Source: a virus
Length of the DNA stretch: 26,545 nt
Reading direction: 5' to 3' (one strand)
IMG/VR virus record: IMGVR_UViG_3300045920_000109
Location: 1 to 26,545 of that record
Made by a program: the position numbers and the translations under genes
Shown: positions 13,298 to 20,767 of the stretch, piece by piece
How positions within the stretch are numbered: the first letter of the stretch is position 1
Layout: the number at the start of each line of letters is the position of its first letter
The notes under the pieces: model-generated
Databases searched by the model: none
What the model was told of the DNA's origin: nothing
The model's input: only the letters and a program-made list of their open reading frames with translations

Positions 13298-13476
13298 ATG
13301 CACTCCTCGGGTAGAGATGGGACCTCGATCGTGTCGGGAAGGCCCAACGTCCGAGCGACGGACTCGAGTGCCTCAAGTTGCTGGATGTTCGCCTTGGCCG
13401 AGGTGCAGCCGATCTCGATCTGCGCGCGGTCGATCTGACGCTGGACGTAGGCGGGGACGAGCAGCACCAGCAGCAC
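13294..13476 (-). CDS. Small single-pass membrane protein
   Basis: At least 60 residues. A hydrophobic N-terminus (LLVLLVPAYV) is followed by a helical, Gln/Glu-rich region. The GTG at 13476 begins in the middle of the hydrophobic run and has no ribosome site. An in-frame CTG at 13515 would overlap the upstream stop as CTGA and give a full transmembrane helix (RQLAVPALLFALVLLVLLV), so the true protein may be 73 residues. Cys24 and the terminal Cys-Met could form a disulphide. Role likely spanin-like, holin accessory or unknown. Confidence 0.5.
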   Translation of the reverse strand: MLLVLLVPAYVQRQIDRAQIEIGCTSAKANIQQLEALESVARTLGLPDTIEVPSLPEECM

Positions 13477-13511
13477 CAGTGCGAACAGCAGCGCCGGGAC
13501 GGCGAGCTGCC

Positions 13512-13733
13512 TCAGCCCAGCAGGCGGAAGAGCGCGCCGAGGACGGTGGCTGATCCCACACCTGCCAAGATCGCGTAGAACTTCAGGTCGAGTGAACGGA
13601 TGCGGTGGGTGTTCTCGATCACCTGCCGCACGATCGGCGGGGTCGGGGGCATGTCGGTCTGCAACTCCTCCACCACCTTGAACCGCTGATAGAAGATGGC
13701 CCAGGTGACCTCGTCGACCGGGCCGTTGGTCAT
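13512..13733 (-). CDS. XhlA-like holin-associated membrane protein
   Basis: A 73-residue protein. A soluble, charged N-terminal helix region (about 1-47) is followed by one C-terminal transmembrane helix (AILAGVGSATVLGALFRLL). This order resembles haemolysin XhlA-type phage lysis accessory proteins, but the similarity is only in layout. ATG at 13733 overlaps the endolysin stop as ATGA, which suits a lysis role. Confidence 0.55.
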   Translation of the reverse strand: MTNGPVDEVTWAIFYQRFKVVEELQTDMPPTPPIVRQVIENTHRIRSLDLKFYAILAGVGSATVLGALFRLLG

Positions 13734-14236
13734 ATCGTGTAGCCGAACGAGTGGTGCCAGATCTCGTCGTCGGGACGGACCTGTTTCCATCCCTCCATCT
13801 TCAGACACGACCGGATGACGGCCTGGTTCGGCTGCGCCGTCGACACGTCCAGCGCAAGACCTCTGGTGTGGCCGGTGATCTCCGGGCGAGCGTATCTTGA
13901 ACTGTCCGACCGATACAGCGCCGCCTGAGTTGAGCAGGTCCTGTTCGTCCCCGGCGTCATGACGATCGGACGGCCCTCGAGGTAGACCTTCCCGCCGACC
14001 CTTACCTTGGTCTTGTCGATCCGGGCCTTGGTCCAGCCCGAGCGTTTGGCGTAGCGCACCTGAGCCGCCAGTAGAGCCCTCATGGCCGGACGCTGGAGTT
14101 TCAGGATCAGCCCCTGGCCCTTGGGGCTCGCGTCGTAGACGACCATGTTCGGGTAGTCGTCGCGACATGGCCCGCCGTAGTAGACGAAGCCGTAGGGGGT
14201 TCGGCGCTTGGAGGGTGAGGGGGTCCATTCGCTCAC
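13730..14236 (-). CDS. Endolysin: M15-family D,D-peptidase-like
   Basis: A 168-residue zinc peptidase of the M15/VanY type, expected to cut the D-Ala-containing peptide cross-links of peptidoglycan. Zinc ligands and catalytic residues: His123 and Asp130 in GHTRGLALD, Glu158 with His161 in DDEIWHHSFGY. The N-terminal 90 residues are basic and may contact the cell wall. There is no signal peptide, so it would need a holin. The GTG at 14236 overlaps the upstream TGA as GTGA; the upstream reach is a shadow of the metalloprotease gene. It is directly upstream of the XhlA-like gene. Confidence 0.8.
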   Translation of the reverse strand: MSEWTPSPSKRRTPYGFVYYGGPCRDDYPNMVVYDASPKGQGLILKLQRPAMRALLAAQVRYAKRSGWTKARIDKTKVRVGGKVYLEGRPIVMTPGTNRTCSTQAALYRSDSSRYARPEITGHTRGLALDVSTAQPNQAVIRSCLKMEGWKQVRPDDEIWHHSFGYTI

Positions 14237-14799
14237 GGGTAGTAGGCCTCCAACGAGTCGAGGTCGTGGGGATCGGGGACATCGGAGGAGCCGGCGTAAC
14301 CGAGCGCCGAGAAATACATCACCGAGGTCTTCGAGTCCGAGCGGTGCGTCAGCCCCAAGGCATGTCCGATCTCGTGCGTCACCACGAGCCGCTTGAACGC
14401 CGGTGACAGGTTCCGCCAGAAGGCGTCTCCGAGGTAGAAGCCGGCGAACGAACCGGGGTCGGTATCCGGCATCCACGCCGCCACCCCGATGACCGAACCG
14501 CCGTAGAGCGCGTCCATCCGCAGGAGCCGGAGATACGGCTGCACGATCACACGCTCGAGCTCGGCGTCGGAGGTGTCCCCTGGATTCATCACCGGGTAGT
14601 CGGCTGGGTCGTCCTCGGTGACGTTGAACACGATCCCGGCCTCGGCCCAGGCGTAGACGGCACCGGTCCGGAGCGCTCGCCACTTGGCCTGGCGCTTGGG
14701 TTTCAGCGACGGGGCGACGGTGTCCAAAACCTCGATCTCGGGGTAGTCCGGCCAGGTCATAGGGATGCCGCCGGACCAGGGCGGCGCAGGGCCGTGCAT
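14233..14799 (-). CDS. Matrixin-like zinc metalloprotease (B)
   Basis: A 188-residue protein with a complete metzincin active site: HEIGHALGLTH at 142-152 (three zinc ligands and the catalytic Glu143), followed by SVMYF with the Met-turn at residue 161. The rest of the catalytic domain fits matrixins and related secreted proteases. There is no signal peptide or prodomain. The start at ATG 14799 overlaps the upstream stop as TGATG; an ATG at 14760 is a shorter alternative. It lies between a second metalloprotease and the endolysin. Target could be a host surface protein or a virion protein. Confidence 0.8.
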   Translation of the reverse strand: MHGPAPPWSGGIPMTWPDYPEIEVLDTVAPSLKPKRQAKWRALRTGAVYAWAEAGIVFNVTEDDPADYPVMNPGDTSDAELERVIVQPYLRLLRMDALYGGSVIGVAAWMPDTDPGSFAGFYLGDAFWRNLSPAFKRLVVTHEIGHALGLTHRSDSKTSVMYFSALGYAGSSDVPDPHDLDSLEAYYP

Positions 14800-15308
14800 C
14801 AGAGGTAGTACGCCGCCGCCAGAGCGCGTTCCTCGTCGTTCGGCCGAGCTCGCCCCATCATCACGCCGTCGCCTCCGTGTCCGAATCCGAGGGCATGACC
14901 CGTCTCGTGAGCGGTGACCGCGGCGATGGCCGAGCGCCCGCCCTCTTCCCACCAGGCCCGCCACGGCGTCAGCAGACAGATGCCGCCTGACATCTCCTCG
15001 ATCCATCCCGCCGAGTCGCTCGGGATGGCGAAGTGCGCTCGGACGATGGCGATGGATCCGGGGATGATGAGCGGGTTCACGCTGTTGGCCGCGATCGTCT
15101 CGTCGTCGACGATGAAGGGCTGATCGGCTTCCGGGCGATAGCCGACTTCGAAGGAAAGCCCCCACCTGGATAGGGCGATCGTCAGGGCTTCTCGCCAACG
15201 TTTGCGGCGCTCACCTATGAATGTGCTCCGAACACCGTCTACGACTCGGATCGGCACGGTGTAGGTGGGACTTCCGAAGTCACCTCCGGGAGACCACGGA
15301 TAACTCAC
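14799..15308 (-). CDS. Matrixin-like zinc metalloprotease (A)
   Basis: A 169-residue protein with HETGHALGFGH at 134-144, matching the HExxHxxGxxH zinc site, and GVMMG just after it, which would supply the Met-turn. The spacing between the third His and the Met is shorter than in the neighbouring paralogue (six residues). No signal peptide is present. The N-terminal part shares little with protease B apart from general layout. GTG at 15308 overlaps the upstream tail gene stop as GTGA, so it is probably translated with the tail genes. Confidence 0.75.
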   Translation of the reverse strand: MSYPWSPGGDFGSPTYTVPIRVVDGVRSTFIGERRKRWREALTIALSRWGLSFEVGYRPEADQPFIVDDETIAANSVNPLIIPGSIAIVRAHFAIPSDSAGWIEEMSGGICLLTPWRAWWEEGGRSAIAAVTAHETGHALGFGHGGDGVMMGRARPNDEERALAAAYYL

Positions 15309-15835
15309 GCCAGCTTGACTCCCCACAGCGTGGAGTTCGCTTTCATCGTGGTCGTGCCGGTGCTACTCGGCGCCCACTCCAGCGTGACGTTCCCGCCCGT
15401 ACCACCCTGGTCGTACACGCCCTCGATCAAGATGTGGTTCTGGCCCGTCGTGAAGATGTCGTAGTCCTCCGAAGAAGTGGGGCTGGTGGTCCCGAGCCAT
15501 TTCTTGTAGTCGAACGTGCCGCCGATATCGATACCGGCGCCTGAGAAGGCGATCTCTCCGCCGGAGGGGAAGGTGAAGCGAACCACGAGGTCGGCGGTGG
15601 ACGCCGAACCTGTCACCAGCAAGGACCACCTCATATGCCAAATCTCGTTCGCGGGGACGTTGAACAACAGAGAGTCGTCGGCCTGGAGGGTGGTGGTAGC
15701 CACCGCCTCATCGGAGGACTTGCGCACCAGCAGGTGATGGCTGAGCGCGTTCAGGTTGTCGCGGATGTGCGTGTTGAAGTTCGCCGCCGTCAGGGTTTCC
15801 CCGGCAGACCATGTGCGAGGATTCGTCCAGGCCAA
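15305..15835 (-). CDS. Minor tail protein
   Basis: A 176-residue beta-rich protein that opens MAWTNPRTWSAGETLTAANF and continues NTHIRDNLNAL, an N-terminal signature shared by many phage tail proteins. The rest (about 35-176) looks like a beta-sandwich, suitable for tail-tip or fibre attachment. TTG at 15835 is preceded by GGAGGT five bases upstream and gives the expected MAWT start. It follows the distal tail protein and precedes the metalloproteases. Confidence 0.75.
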   Translation of the reverse strand: MAWTNPRTWSAGETLTAANFNTHIRDNLNALSHHLLVRKSSDEAVATTTLQADDSLLFNVPANEIWHMRWSLLVTGSASTADLVVRFTFPSGGEIAFSGAGIDIGGTFDYKKWLGTTSPTSSEDYDIFTTGQNHILIEGVYDQGGTGGNVTLEWAPSSTGTTTMKANSTLWGVKLA

Positions 15836-15865
15836 AGCAGACCTCCGAAGGTCGAAGAGACAGAG

Positions 15866-17074
15866 TCAGGCGAGGATCGCGGTCGAGTCCAGAAGGCCGT
15901 AGGTCGCGTCGTCTAAGATGCCGGCCTGAACCACTAGACCTGGGGCCACCGCGAGCGTTACGGTCCAGGTCCCATCCCGACCGATCTCATGGGAGATGCC
16001 CTCGATGGAGGACGTCTGCTCGGTGTCGGTGCGAGACTCCACCACCACGACGATGTCCGTGAGGTCCCTGGTGAGCACACGGTCCCAGAAGTCATGTTGC
16101 ATCGCGTTGTCGACGATGGACTCGAGACGCAAGACGGGGTTGGCGTAGCGTTGGACCTGGGTCTCCGCTCGCGTGAGCACGGCGCCGTCGCTCGAGAGCT
16201 GGATGTCCAGGTCCGATGAGGAGCGGATGCCGAAATCCGCCTGCGACTGGAGGTCGACCGCGGTCTGTTCGGCCCCTCCCATCCGGGTCATGTGGACGTC
16301 GTTCAGGATCAGGTCGTCGTTGCAGACGATCGAGATGTCCCGGTAACTCATCCCCGACCCGTCATCGGCCCAGCGTCTCGTCGAGAGGTCCGGGTTGACC
16401 TCCACATCCTCGCGGAAGACCGCCTTGCCGTCCTTGCCGATGAAGAACCTCCCGCCCTCGGCGTGGGCGATCTCCTGGATGTGCTCAAGGGCCGGGTCGT
16501 TGTCCAGCGTCACCGCGGGAACCGTTGCCACACCGACGTCGATGTCCCGCTCGGTCTCGGGCCACATCACGGCGTCCAGGATGGCGTCGATCCGTGCTCC
16601 TGAACCTTGCTCGGCGAACTCGCCGGAGACGAAGGCACGGGCGAGCATCGTGAACCCATCGACGAGGGAAACCGTGACCTCGGTGTCGAGGTCACCAGGG
16701 AAGACGACCGGCCAGGACTCCACGAAGCCGGTGAAGACGGGGTAATCGACAGCAGACCAGGTCCCCGTGATCCGCATCCGGCGCATCGGCAGGATGTTCG
16801 GGTAGTACGCCCCGGAGACATAGAACGGGGTGAAGCGTCCGTCCCGGTTGTCCAGGATAACGGTCGCCGTGCCGGCCTCGATCCGCTCGAGCTCGCGCTG
16901 AGCCCCTCGTCCCGTGGACGCTCCTCGGACGAACTCCGTGATGTCCGTCTCGAAATCGGCCACCAGCGGACCGAGGACCGCCGAGTCGAGCTGAGCGTTC
17001 TCGTCGTTGTCGAGCTGGGCTCCCTGGGTGAGGCTGCCGGTCTCGAACTCAACGAGCAGCGTCGGCGTGGTCAT
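15866..17074 (-). CDS. Distal / minor tail protein
   Basis: A 402-residue protein placed immediately after the tape measure, where siphoviruses encode the distal tail or baseplate hub protein. Residues ~40-115 hold the motif DITEFVRGAS, GTATVILDNRDGRFTPF and RRMRITGTW, which is characteristic of minor tail proteins of actinophages. Later parts are mixed alpha/beta (FIGKDGKAVFREDVE). It probably caps the tail tube and anchors fibres. ATG at 17074 overlaps the tape-measure stop as ATGA. Confidence 0.8.
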   Translation of the reverse strand: MTTPTLLVEFETGSLTQGAQLDNDENAQLDSAVLGPLVADFETDITEFVRGASTGRGAQRELERIEAGTATVILDNRDGRFTPFYVSGAYYPNILPMRRMRITGTWSAVDYPVFTGFVESWPVVFPGDLDTEVTVSLVDGFTMLARAFVSGEFAEQGSGARIDAILDAVMWPETERDIDVGVATVPAVTLDNDPALEHIQEIAHAEGGRFFIGKDGKAVFREDVEVNPDLSTRRWADDGSGMSYRDISIVCNDDLILNDVHMTRMGGAEQTAVDLQSQADFGIRSSSDLDIQLSSDGAVLTRAETQVQRYANPVLRLESIVDNAMQHDFWDRVLTRDLTDIVVVVESRTDTEQTSSIEGISHEIGRDGTWTVTLAVAPGLVVQAGILDDATYGLLDSTAILA

Positions 17075-18783
17075 ATGCCGGAGGTAACGTTGCGGTTCTG
17101 AAGCTTGCGGAGCTCGTCGCGTGTGATCCGGGCGAAGGTCTGACCATTGACCTGCAGGACGATGTCGCCGTTGATCCCGCCGCCGAACCCCATCTCGTTG
17201 TTCACACCGGAGAACACCTCACCCTTGTGGACCATCGCCAGGCCGGTCTTGTGGACGACGCCGCCGTGCTGGAACCTCGGCCTGGGTCCTTCTCCCGGAG
17301 GCGGGGCTCCCTGGAACACGGCGCTGTAGGTGGTGGTGACGTGCTCTGGCACTCGGTTGATCTGGGTGATGTATTCCTTGATGCGAGCGATTAGGTCGTC
17401 GACCTGGCCCCTAGAGATGCCGAGCTCGCGGCCCATGTCCCGGAGCTTGCCGATGATGTCACCCTGCTTCTGGCCGGCGTCTGCCAGCTCCTTGCCGTAG
17501 TTGAAGACCGCTTCCTCGAGGCTGATCTGAGCGGTGAGCGCATCCAGGACGGCTTCCTCGTAAGCCTTGGTGTCGGTCTTGCCTTCGCGCTCCAGGCGGT
17601 TGAGTTCGCGCTGGGCTTCGGATAGGTCGCGTGACGCCAGCTCGATCGCCAGGAATGAGTCGGTGGCCGCGAGGATGACCAGGTTCTGCTCGCGCTGGGC
17701 TTCGGTCAGACGCTCGGTGGCGCGGGTGAGGTCGTCGGTCGCTCCAGTCGTGTCCTCGGTAGAACCACGAAGGTCTGGGAGCGTTCCACGAGCTCGGCGT
17801 TCCTCGGCCACTGTCAGCGCGGCGATCTTGGTCTGGAGTTCCTCGTCGATCGTGATGACGTCACCAGAGGCATCGGACAGGGCCTGGAGGGCTTCCTGGA
17901 GTTGAACGGCCGTGATGGTGCCGTTCTGCCACTCGGTGACCAGGACCTTGGTCTGTGCCGCGACCTCCTCCAGGCTGGGGCCGGTTAGGTTCAGGAACCC
18001 ACCGATCTGCTCCAGGCCCTTGAGGAAGTCGGTGAGCGTCTCGACGGCGAACGAACCGACGGTCTCCTGGAGATCCTCGAACGTGTTCTTGAGTTCCTGG
18101 AGTTTCCCGGCGAACGTGTCGCCGGCTGCCTCGGCGGCACCGCCGAACTCCTTGGTCAGCTCGCGGAGGATCACCTTCTGGGCGCCCATCAGGTCGCCGG
18201 ATTCGACCAGGGATTGGATCGTCTCGCGCTGGGACTCGTTGAAGGACACACCAACTCGCCGCAGCGCGGTCATGCCGGTGATCGGGTCGTTCAGCGCCTT
18301 GCCGAGCGCGAGCGTTGCCGACTTGAGTTCCTCGGAGGAGGGGATGGCTCCCTGGTTGAGCGCCGTCGCCATGTCCAGGATCGCGCCCTGGGCCTGGTTG
18401 AAGATGTCGTTGCCCTTGCCCACCTCGTTGCGGACCTCGCGGAACGTCAACAGCAGGTTCGATGACGCCTGGATCGCCTCGTCGTCGATCGAGGTGAGCT
18501 CGCGGAGACGTGAGGCGAGGTTGGTGATGTCCTCAGCCGTGAGATTCGCGGCGCCGCCCGTCGACTTCAGGACGGCCTCGGTTTGCGCCATGACCTGTTC
18601 CTGCTCGGAGAACGCCTTGATGGAGGAGACGGCGAACCCCACGATGGCGGCGCCGGCGGCCAACATCGCCGTCTGAGCGACAGCACCGAACCTGGAGATG
18701 CCGGTCTGCGACTGGGTCAGGCTCGCGTTCAACGGAGTGGTGTTGCCTATGACGTCTACGACGAGTGTGGCGATGGTTGCGAT
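17071..18783 (-). CDS. Tail tape measure protein
   Basis: A 570-residue helical protein that sets tail length and may aid DNA entry. It has a hydrophobic stretch near residues 33-54 (MLAAGAAIVGFAVSSI), a long Ala/Gln/Glu-rich coiled-coil body, and a C-terminal segment (GDIVLQVNGQTFARITRDEL) like that of other tape measures. The first ordinary start, TTG at 18732, would lose the conserved opening. Reading back, ATC at 18783 gives MATIATLVVDVIGNTTPL, the usual start of these proteins, with GGAGG seven bases upstream. I therefore place the start at this ATC. It overlaps the GT chaperone stop. At 570 residues it predicts a short tail, near 85-90 nm at the usual 0.15 nm per residue. Confidence 0.85.
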   Translation of the reverse strand: MATIATLVVDVIGNTTPLNASLTQSQTGISRFGAVAQTAMLAAGAAIVGFAVSSIKAFSEQEQVMAQTEAVLKSTGGAANLTAEDITNLASRLRELTSIDDEAIQASSNLLLTFREVRNEVGKGNDIFNQAQGAILDMATALNQGAIPSSEELKSATLALGKALNDPITGMTALRRVGVSFNESQRETIQSLVESGDLMGAQKVILRELTKEFGGAAEAAGDTFAGKLQELKNTFEDLQETVGSFAVETLTDFLKGLEQIGGFLNLTGPSLEEVAAQTKVLVTEWQNGTITAVQLQEALQALSDASGDVITIDEELQTKIAALTVAEERRARGTLPDLRGSTEDTTGATDDLTRATERLTEAQREQNLVILAATDSFLAIELASRDLSEAQRELNRLEREGKTDTKAYEEAVLDALTAQISLEEAVFNYGKELADAGQKQGDIIGKLRDMGRELGISRGQVDDLIARIKEYITQINRVPEHVTTTYSAVFQGAPPPGEGPRPRFQHGGVVHKTGLAMVHKGEVFSGVNNEMGFGGGINGDIVLQVNGQTFARITRDELRKLQNRNVTSGI

Positions 18784-19441
18784 GCGGCAGCCTCCAGTGC
18801 CATGCCGAGCATGGCTGCGGACTGTTCCTCGGACGGGGGCTTACCGTCCCAGGTGAACAGGAAGTCGCGGAACCGGGCCGGACGGCCCTCGATCTTGGTG
18901 CCGTGGCTCGCGGCGGTGACGTAGGCGACGAGGGCTGCGGCGGCGTCGATCCGTTCGCCGAGAAGCAGGGGGCCTTCGACGCGTTCGAACGCCGCCCACT
19001 CCATCAGTTGCTGGTGGGTTATCTGACGCTCGAGGTCGGAGGGCAGGACGCCCAGCGCGAGGGCTACTCGGAAGAGCTGCCGTCTAGCTGGGCTGGCTCG
19101 AAAACCGCCGCCAGTTCCTCCACGTCCTGGTCGGCCACACCGCACAGCCTGCGGGCGACGTCGTAGAGCTTGGCGACGATCCCAGCGTCCAGGGAGGACA
19201 CCTCGGCCTCGGTGAACGATGAGCCGTCCTCGTCGGTGAGGCATTGCGCCACCAGGCGGGAGCGGAACGTGCCGTCGATCGGCTTGGGCTTCAGGGTGCC
19301 GTCCGCGCTCTGATCGAACAGGCTGCGCTCGTAGGTGCCGTACTCCCCCGCCGACAGACCGCGCATGAGCACCTTCCCGCCGGCGACCTCGACGGCCTCC
19401 TCGGTCGGCGCAAGCTCGAGGATCTCCTTCTTGCTGAGCAC
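18756..19441 (-). CDS. Tail assembly chaperone GT (by -1 frameshift)
   Basis: Predicted fusion of about 228 residues made when ribosomes shift -1 near the end of the G gene. The second frame (about 19100 to 18756) encodes RVALALGVLPSDLERQITHQ and then a MEWAAFERVEG block, matching the T-type C-terminal chaperone domain of siphoviruses. It has no credible start of its own. The likely slip is at GGTTTTC (19106-19100), where GTT TTC re-pairs as GGT TTT. GT proteins bind the tape measure and recruit tube protein during assembly. The T part ends inside the tape-measure start region. Confidence 0.75.
19064..19441 (-). CDS. Tail assembly chaperone G
   Basis: A 125-residue protein, MLSKKEILELAPTEEAVEVA at the start, with a mostly helical second half (SSLDAGIVAKLYDVARRLC). 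It lies between the tube protein and the tape measure, the fixed place of the lambda gpG-type chaperone. GTG at 19441 follows AAGGAGG by five bases. It ends SSSE at a TAG in the overlap with the T frame. It would be the majority product of this locus, with GT made at a low rate. Confidence 0.8.
   Translation of the reverse strand: MLSKKEILELAPTEEAVEVAGGKVLMRGLSAGEYGTYERSLFDQSADGTLKPKPIDGTFRSRLVAQCLTDEDGSSFTEAEVSSLDAGIVAKLYDVARRLCGVADQDVEELAAVFEPAQLDGSSSE
19100..19106 (-). other. Candidate -1 ribosomal slippery site
   Basis: Minus-strand heptamer GGTTTTC. In the G frame it is read as GTT TTC; slipping back one base gives GGT TTT. The A-site re-pairing is perfect (Phe to Phe), the P-site re-pairing imperfect. 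About 35 bases remain before the G stop. Other positions in the overlap are possible. Confidence 0.45.
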
Positions 19442-19450
19442 ATCGCCTCC

Positions 19451-19885
19451 TTAGGACGGGGTGACTGCTGTGACGCCGGGGGTGACGATCCGCAGCACGG
19501 CGTGAGACTCCATCCCGGCGTCGTCGGTGGCCTCGACCTCCCAGCTCGTCACCACCGAGGGGAACCGGTACGCCGTGGCCCATGATGGGTGCTGGAGCTC
19601 GTAGTACCGCACCGGAGGGGTCGTGGCGTCGTAGTCGGCCTTGACGTTGGAGTGCGTGGTCACCGTCGGATCGTGAAGCAGCGTCAGGGTGACCTGAAGG
19701 CCCTCGAACCGGCCCGGTAGGAAGTCCGACCAGGTGTCCCCGTGAGCCGAGACGTCGATCTCGCCGCGGTTCGACCCTACGGCGGTGATCGTCAAGAGCT
19801 GCGTGACGGTGTTGTAGGTCCCCGTTGCCACGCCGGTCGCGGCGTTCTGCTTCAGGAACCCGGCGAAGCCGGCGTACTTGGTCAT
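19451..19885 (-). CDS. Major tail tube protein
   Basis: A 144-residue beta-rich protein (MTKYAGFAGFLKQNAATGVA; TQLLTITAVGSNRGEIDVS; YRFPSVVTSWEVEATDDAG), of the size and pattern of phage tail tube proteins, and directly upstream of the tail chaperone genes. These subunits stack as rings along the tape measure. ATG at 19885 overlaps the upstream stop as ATGA and has GGAGGAGGG just before it, consistent with strong expression. Confidence 0.8.
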   Translation of the reverse strand: MTKYAGFAGFLKQNAATGVATGTYNTVTQLLTITAVGSNRGEIDVSAHGDTWSDFLPGRFEGLQVTLTLLHDPTVTTHSNVKADYDATTPPVRYYELQHPSWATAYRFPSVVTSWEVEATDDAGMESHAVLRIVTPGVTAVTPS

Positions 19886-20064
19886 GTGCCCTCCTCCACC
19901 TTCTGGAACGTGATGATCACTTCATCGGGTTCGGTCCCGTCCTCGACCTTGACGCGGACCGGGTCGCCGTATTCCCTGAGTTGCTCGAGCAGGTCGTCTG
20001 AAACCCGAACCCATCGCCAGCCGCTCGGCTCGATGCCTTCGGGCTTCTTGGGCTTGGTAGGCAT
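19882..20064 (-). CDS. Small hypothetical head-tail protein
   Basis: A 60-residue charged protein (MPTKPKKPEGIEPSGWRWVR). It fits between the tail tube gene and another small structural gene, with TGATG and ATGA overlaps at its two ends. No family recognised. It may be a minor joining or assembly factor. Confidence 0.6.
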   Translation of the reverse strand: MPTKPKKPEGIEPSGWRWVRVSDDLLEQLREYGDPVRVKVEDGTEPDEVIITFQKVEEGT

Positions 20065-20420
20065 CAGGCCACGTAGACCGCGGCGGTAACCGAGGTCGTG
20101 AACGAATGGGTCACGGTGACGTTGCCCGTGCCGGTGTTCACGAACCGCCGGATGGGGTTGAGACGGATGAACCGCGACTGCGCGTTGGTCACCGAGACCG
20201 TGATGTCCGGGTTGTATGCCGTGGATCCCGGAGCGTTCGTGGTCGAATTCGGGTCATCCACGGCGCAGGAGTCCGGGGAACCCCCGCCGTTGACGACGTG
20301 CAGGATGAACGCCTTGTCGTAGTCCGCCGCCGCCGGCGCGAACGTGTCCGTGGCGCTTACCGCCGTCATGGTGGGGTTCAGCCCCGCCTCCGTGATCGAC
20401 TGAACCGTGTAGACAGCCAT
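20064..20420 (-). CDS. Small virion structural protein
   Basis: A 118-residue beta protein (MAVYTVQSITEAGLNPTMTA; DKAFILHVVNGGG). The pattern matches a common phage structural family encoded between head and tail genes whose exact position is uncertain; it may be a head decoration or joining protein. ATG at 20420 has GGAGGG three bases upstream. Confidence 0.65.
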   Translation of the reverse strand: MAVYTVQSITEAGLNPTMTAVSATDTFAPAAADYDKAFILHVVNGGGSPDSCAVDDPNSTTNAPGSTAYNPDITVSVTNAQSRFIRLNPIRRFVNTGTGNVTVTHSFTTSVTAAVYVA

Positions 20421-20428
20421 CTACCCTC

Positions 20429-20767
20429 CTATCCGATCGCGGCCTTGTAGACCGCTGCCATCGCCGCTATCACTCCTGGAGTGGCGGCGGCTGCTGCTTC
20501 GCTCATGTACCGCTGGGCGGCCATGAACCGGGTGCCGTATTCGGGGAACCTCGCGTAGTCCACCGTCGGACCGACCTGACAATCATCGCCGTCGAGCTGG
20601 ACCGTGATCGAGCTCGCCAGAGCGCCGGTAGCCCTCGGTGCGGTGGCCTGTGCCGCTCGCTGTACTACGACCCCGCCGGCTCGCGCCGCGATCGGGGTGG
20701 CAACCTTGGCCCGGACCTTCTGAGCCTCGAACGCCGCTATCGCCTGGGGGACGCCGTGAACGGTTAT
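20429..20767 (-). CDS. HK97 gp10-like tail component
   Basis: A 112-residue protein like the HK97 gp10 family, which joins head and tail in siphoviruses. It has an N-terminal helix (VHGVPQAIAAFEAQKVRAKV), an ATAPRATGALASSI stretch, and the typical TVDYARFPEYGTRFMAAQRY block. No ATG, GTG or TTG lies near the expected start. The only fit is ATA at 20767, overlapping the upstream TAA as ATAA and giving MTVHGVPQ. An upstream start would require a long shadow. An unseen sequence error is also possible. Confidence 0.7.
   Translation of the reverse strand: MTVHGVPQAIAAFEAQKVRAKVATPIAARAGGVVVQRAAQATAPRATGALASSITVQLDGDDCQVGPTVDYARFPEYGTRFMAAQRYMSEAAAAATPGVIAAMAAVYKAAIG

Noticed and set aside
17912-18676. 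Plus-strand open frame (254 codons) opposite the tape measure
   Set aside because: Antisense shadow of the coiled-coil coding region with Ser/Arg-biased composition and no ribosome site.
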